A DNA stretch of 9,004 nt from an uncultured Pseudobdellovibrionaceae bacterium (GTDB lineage: Bacteria > Bdellovibrionota > Bdellovibrionia > Bdellovibrionales > Bdellovibrionaceae). Of the stretch, positions 6,087 through 9,004 are shown piece by piece. The stretch covers positions 1 to 9,004 of the forward strand of contig CALCCV010000437.1 in the NCBI GenBank assembly GCA_937900305.1, written 5' to 3'. The position numbers and the translations under genes are program-made. Every line of letters starts with the position of its first letter. Position 1 is the first letter of the stretch. The notes beneath the pieces were generated by a model, which was given only the letters and a program-made list of their open reading frames with translations, was not told the origin of the DNA and did not search any database.

Positions 6087-7139
6087 CTAGGGAAGGCTGC
6101 AAAGAGATTTTAACTCCGAAGCATCACAACGCCAAAAATTGAGCAAATCCTCTGAACTCGCAGCACAAGCTGCTCCCATTCGCAAGAGTTCCAGCGAACC
6201 GCCAAAGGCTGACAGACTCGGGTGTCCAGGGACCACATAGAGTGGGCGGCCCTGCTCAAGAGCGAGATGCCCAGTCATCAAACTCCCGCTTTTGGTCTGC
6301 GCCTCCACCACTAGCGTCGCGGCGCCCAGTGAGGAAATCAGGCGATTCCGTTCACGAAAATGAAACTTGCGCATCTCCTGAATCAAAGCATATTCACTCA
6401 ATAGACAACCACCCTCTTGCAAAATTTCGTCGGCCAGAATTCGCATCGAATCAGGATAGGGCCGCCAAAGTCCCGAAGGCAAAATCGCAAGTGTCGGAAC
6501 ACCAGTGAGCAAACTGATTTTGTGAGCCCACTGATCCACTCCTCGCGCGCCACCACTTATTGTATAAAACCCTGCGGCCTTGCGATCGGCGATAAAATTT
6601 CTCAACTCCGTTTTCAGCCACTGCTGACTTAAAACATGAGGTTCCCGACTGCCAACGACGCTGATTCCTTGCCGACGATTCCACAGGGGTTCACCCAAAT
6701 ACGAAAAGGCCAATGGCGAATCGTCAAAATTTTTCCACTCTTCGGGATAGATTCCATCGCCCCAAAAACAAAATTTCAATCGGCCATTTGTTGCCAGCCA
6801 GGGAACGTCGAGCGAACCGACGGATTGAGATCGCTGAACTGTCTGGTCATAGAGGTCGACCAATCTTTTCTGAGCACATCCTTCGCTCAACAAAGTTTCC
6901 ACTAATATCTCGAGTTTATCTTGGGACGACTGAGCCATTTGCAAACGCAACAAAGCTTCCCGCAACGTGTGGAGCCATGAGCCGCGAGTTCCCAATCCAC
7001 CAACCTGATTTATATTTTGCTGCAACGTTTTTACGAATTCATAGAGAAGAATCATGGGCTCGAGCACTGCAACTGCATCGAGAGGCTGAGCCTCCGGCCC
7101 AATCGGTGGCAGAAGTTTCAATGACCGAGACCGGGACAA
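6087..7139 (-). CDS. dprA: DNA-processing protein DprA (Smf family), Rossmann core without winged helix
   Basis: DprA binds incoming single-stranded DNA in transformation and loads RecA on it; it is also found in bacteria not known to be competent (family knowledge). The Rossmann-like core is intact: VVGSREP around 161-167, SGGARGVDQWAHK from 195, LPSGLWRPYP, LLSEY, RNRLISS from 264, KSGSLMTG (283-290) and VVPGHP (302-307), ending in LLRMGAACAASSEDLL. At 350 residues the protein stops about 20 residues after the core, so the C-terminal winged-helix domain of many DprA proteins is absent. The first 150 residues are divergent and only loosely resemble the usual N-terminal helical domain. The start is uncertain. 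TTG at 7137-7139 is two codons after the stop of the LysM gene, in the same frame, and fits tight coupling, but its ribosome site is weak. The next ATG is codon 29 (7053-7055). It is the last gene seen in the minus-strand operon. Confidence 0.92.
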   Translation of the reverse strand: MSRSRSLKLLPPIGPEAQPLDAVAVLEPMILLYEFVKTLQQNINQVGGLGTRGSWLHTLREALLRLQMAQSSQDKLEILVETLLSEGCAQKRLVDLYDQTVQRSQSVGSLDVPWLATNGRLKFCFWGDGIYPEEWKNFDDSPLAFSYLGEPLWNRRQGISVVGSREPHVLSQQWLKTELRNFIADRKAAGFYTISGGARGVDQWAHKISLLTGVPTLAILPSGLWRPYPDSMRILADEILQEGGCLLSEYALIQEMRKFHFRERNRLISSLGAATLVVEAQTKSGSLMTGHLALEQGRPLYVVPGHPSLSAFGGSLELLRMGAACAASSEDLLNFWRCDASELKSLCSLP

Positions 7140-7142
7140 GCC

Positions 7143-8654
7143 TCACTCAGGAGTCCGATAATTTGAAAGCGAATCCATCACTTCAATTTCCTGATCAGAT
7201 TGAACGACAATGCCTGTTGCCACTGAACCTGCGGTGCGCACGACCCGAACTTTGGCAATCGGCAAGGCATTCACTTTCACACCCGTTCGGCCTTTGCGCC
7301 GAGTCCAGTTGGGATAAACCGTCAAAATTTGATTTTTCTCAAAGGCCGCTTGCTCAGGCGAAAATAAAAAAATCAACGATCCCAAACCTACGGCGCGGCG
7401 GCCATTGAAATACTCTCCGCCAATGATCACTCCCGGAGTTGAGCCTGGCGATCCGGTCTTCAGCAAACTGGTCTTTTCAATTTGGCCCGAAACCAACTTC
7501 GCCCCCACTCGAATAGGAAAAATCGCTCGAATAATTTTGGCGCGATAAAGATTTTCTTCGGGATTCACGACTGACCCGATTTCAATTTCCCCTTGCACCT
7601 GAATCAAACTCAAATCATCGGGCAGATCCAAACCAAGATCGTCGATCTCCCCTTCATTTGAAACCACCAGGAGGCGGCCTGACGTCTGCGCTCCCAAACG
7701 AACAATGACCGGCTGACCAGTGAATGCTGTTGAAAAACCCGGCTCAGTTTCAACCACCTCGCCGACCGCATCTTCAGGCAAAATATCTGCATAATAAGAA
7801 ACAAAACGTTCATTCATCGGCTTCGGCGGAGGCGGCACTTGGAAATCCACTTGCGCGGCTTTTTCTTCTTCGAACACTTTGTATTCGGGCAAACTCGCTG
7901 GCAGATGCATCAAGGCAGGCCGCTTTTTGCTATCCCAAGGAAGGGGCCCGGGCGTATCTGTCTGCGAGGGCAGTGCCGAGAGCGAACCTTTCTGCAGTTG
8001 TTGCGGTGAGCCTTGCGCCATGGTGATTTGCGGGGCGCCCAGGGAAGTTCCGGGAACAAATTGAATCTGCATCGATGGAGCAATTTCGTGAGGATTAAAA
8101 ATCGACTCTGAGTTTACCGACCAAATTTTTGGCCAATAATTTGGATCGCCAAACAAAGTCTGGGACAATCCCCACAAGGTGTCACCCTGTTGAACGCTGT
8201 AAAAAGAAGACCGCGAAGCAATCGCCGCCGTCCAAGCACCTTGATCAGTGCCCGTCTTATAATATTTTTGAAAGATATCGTGAAACCGGCTCTCTTTATT
8301 TTCATTCGGCGGTAGCGGTTTCAAATTTTTACGAGAAATGTTCTTCCGGCTCTTTTTTTTGGGCAAAGATTTCGTCACTTTTTTTTCCGGAGAAGCAACG
8401 GGGGCTACGTCTTGAGGAGGCACTGAGTTTTCAATCTGAGACGACGGAGAAGTTCCCTCCATGGTGGCGGCCGAAGGAGGAGGCGGCATGTCCATCGTCG
8501 CCGGCGCACTGGACTCGGGCAACGACGGGGCCAAATTTTCGAAAGGCACAGGTTCAACGGTTGCGGCACTTTCGCCCGGCGCTTGCGCCGAAAGTGAGAG
8601 GCTCGCCGTCAAACCCCACACCAAAATTCCAAGATTTCGCCAACCACTCATCAT
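7143..8654 (-). CDS. Secreted LysM-domain protein
   Basis: Probable periplasmic or envelope protein that binds peptidoglycan. With the ATG at 8652-8654 the protein has 503 residues. Residues 1-25 are a classic signal peptide: basic W-R start, hydrophobic core, then LSAQA before a predicted cleavage. No lipobox cysteine is present. Residues 26-90 are rich in Pro, Ala and Ser, probably disordered, and are followed by a basic stretch (91-112, many K and R). A LysM domain covers about 151-203 (YSVQQGDTLWGLS, then FGDPNYWPKIWSVN and IFNPHEIAPSMQIQFVPG). The rest, about 275-495, is a predicted beta-rich domain that I do not recognise, with no catalytic motif visible. A GTG eight codons upstream (8676-8678) is possible, but GGGAG seven bases before the ATG favours the shorter start. 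The gene follows the TPR gene by 46 bp and ends two codons before dprA, so the three are probably co-transcribed. Confidence 0.88.
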   Translation of the reverse strand: MMSGWRNLGILVWGLTASLSLSAQAPGESAATVEPVPFENLAPSLPESSAPATMDMPPPPSAATMEGTSPSSQIENSVPPQDVAPVASPEKKVTKSLPKKKSRKNISRKNLKPLPPNENKESRFHDIFQKYYKTGTDQGAWTAAIASRSSFYSVQQGDTLWGLSQTLFGDPNYWPKIWSVNSESIFNPHEIAPSMQIQFVPGTSLGAPQITMAQGSPQQLQKGSLSALPSQTDTPGPLPWDSKKRPALMHLPASLPEYKVFEEEKAAQVDFQVPPPPKPMNERFVSYYADILPEDAVGEVVETEPGFSTAFTGQPVIVRLGAQTSGRLLVVSNEGEIDDLGLDLPDDLSLIQVQGEIEIGSVVNPEENLYRAKIIRAIFPIRVGAKLVSGQIEKTSLLKTGSPGSTPGVIIGGEYFNGRRAVGLGSLIFLFSPEQAAFEKNQILTVYPNWTRRKGRTGVKVNALPIAKVRVVRTAGSVATGIVVQSDQEIEVMDSLSNYRTPE

Positions 8655-8700
8655 TTTGCCACTCCCAAAACGTCCCACAGTTCTAAATCGCCTGAACCAC

Positions 8701-8957
8701 TCACTTGATAATCTTTAGTTCTTCTCGGGCACGAAAAGCCTCGGGGCTGAGCGGATATTTTTTTATTACAAATTGAAGATGAGGTTTTGCAAACTCCGAC
8801 ATTTGAAGGGTGCTGTAGACCTGCCCCTTCGCTAGATGTGCCGCAGGAACTTTGTTGCTCTGCGGATATTTTTTTAATATGCGGTCAAACGCCAATAAAG
8901 CTTTGCCAAAGTCTTTTTTCTGATAATACGCTAGTCCCTCTAAATAAAGTGAGTTGT
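8701..8957 (-). CDS. C-terminal fragment of a YbgF/CpoB-like TPR protein (5' end cut by the insert boundary)
   Basis: The frame is open from the insert edge at 8957 to the TGA at 8701-8703, giving 85 complete codons and no start. A TTG at 8893-8895 is an internal leucine, not the true start. The visible part carries two tandem TPR-like repeats: SLYLEGLAYYQKKDFGKALLAFDRILKKYP, then a second ending AKPHLQFVIKKYPLSPEAFRAREEL. The KYP at each helix end and the A-F-R-A-R-E-E-L finish are the pattern of the YbgF/CpoB and outer-membrane-assembly (BamD-like) TPR families, which act in the periplasm with Tol-Pal or outer-membrane assembly. The N-terminus, including any signal peptide or lipobox, lies outside, so the exact family cannot be settled. 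It is the most upstream gene seen in the operon with the LysM gene and dprA. Confidence 0.8.
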
Positions 8958-9004
8958 AGATCGGAAGAGCGTCGTGTAGGGAAAGAGTGTCTTCGCCTGT
9001 GTAG
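8958..9004 (-). other. Illumina TruSeq P5/read-1 adapter, reverse complement (non-biological)
   Basis: The last 47 bases begin with AGATCGGAAGAGC and are the exact reverse complement of the adapter at 1-46 plus one extra base. They include the index, read here as CTTCGCCT. The same adapter at both ends in inverted orientation shows that the molecule was amplified with a single adapter type, as in long-fragment or synthetic long-read libraries. The genomic insert ends at 8957, which truncates the TPR gene. Confidence 0.98.

Noticed and set aside
6713..7408. 231-codon plus-strand open frame across dprA and the LysM gene
   Set aside because: It is antisense to two well-supported genes, has no recognisable domain or ribosome site, and reads as low-complexity shadow sequence.
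8655..8678. GTG start eight codons upstream for the LysM protein
   Set aside because: The ATG at 8652-8654 has GGGAG at good spacing and gives a cleaner signal peptide. The GTG has no ribosome site.
1..9004. Long terminal inverted repeat suggesting a transposon or linear plasmid
   Set aside because: The repeat is exactly the TruSeq adapter with a known index, and no transposase or replication gene is present.

Overview
This is one complete adapter-flanked molecule, not an arbitrary slice of a chromosome. Positions 1-46 and 8958-9004 are the same Illumina TruSeq P5/read-1 adapter in opposite orientations, including an 8-base i5 index. The biological insert is 47-8957 (about 8.9 kb). Everything in it looks chromosomal and bacterial. 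The LPS-export permease points to a Gram-negative, and overall base composition is near 50% GC. The mix of an LptF-type permease, a bacterial tricorn protease, a secreted LysM protein, a YbgF-like TPR protein and DprA would fit a Bdellovibrionota or deltaproteobacterial-type genome. That placement is inference with modest confidence.

Layout. On the left, two minus-strand genes: a degenerate CheY-like pseudo-receiver protein (630-1385) and then thioredoxin trxA (117-443). trxA has its own good sigma70-type promoter (518-546). That promoter sits in a 104-bp stretch crowded with CTAG-centred symmetries, including a stem-loop that would form the 5' end of the trxA mRNA. A 152-bp divergent spacer (1386-1537) separates this block from a plus-strand pair, lptF (1538-2623) and a 1076-residue tricorn protease (2636-5866). 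The pair is separated by 12 bp with a strong ribosome site and is probably one operon from a promoter at 1466-1495. A convergent spacer (5867-6086) contains fold-back elements but no textbook terminator. On the right, a minus-strand operon reads from the insert end: the last 85 codons of a TPR protein (8701-8957), a secreted LysM protein (7143-8654) and dprA (6087-7139). The last two lie in the same frame, separated only by one TGA and one codon.

How the genes relate. LptF moves LPS out of the inner membrane. The LysM and TPR proteins are probably envelope or periplasmic factors. Tricorn finishes peptide degradation in the cytoplasm, thioredoxin keeps cytoplasmic disulfides reduced, and DprA loads RecA on incoming single-stranded DNA. 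These are mostly housekeeping genes. I see no CRISPR array, tRNA, rRNA, transposase, phage gene or obvious defence island, and I do not claim a new multi-gene system. The parts most worth a second look are the CTAG-rich trxA leader, the pseudo-receiver protein, the five-codon ORF overlapping the lptF start, the lptF-tricorn pairing and the in-frame LysM/DprA junction.
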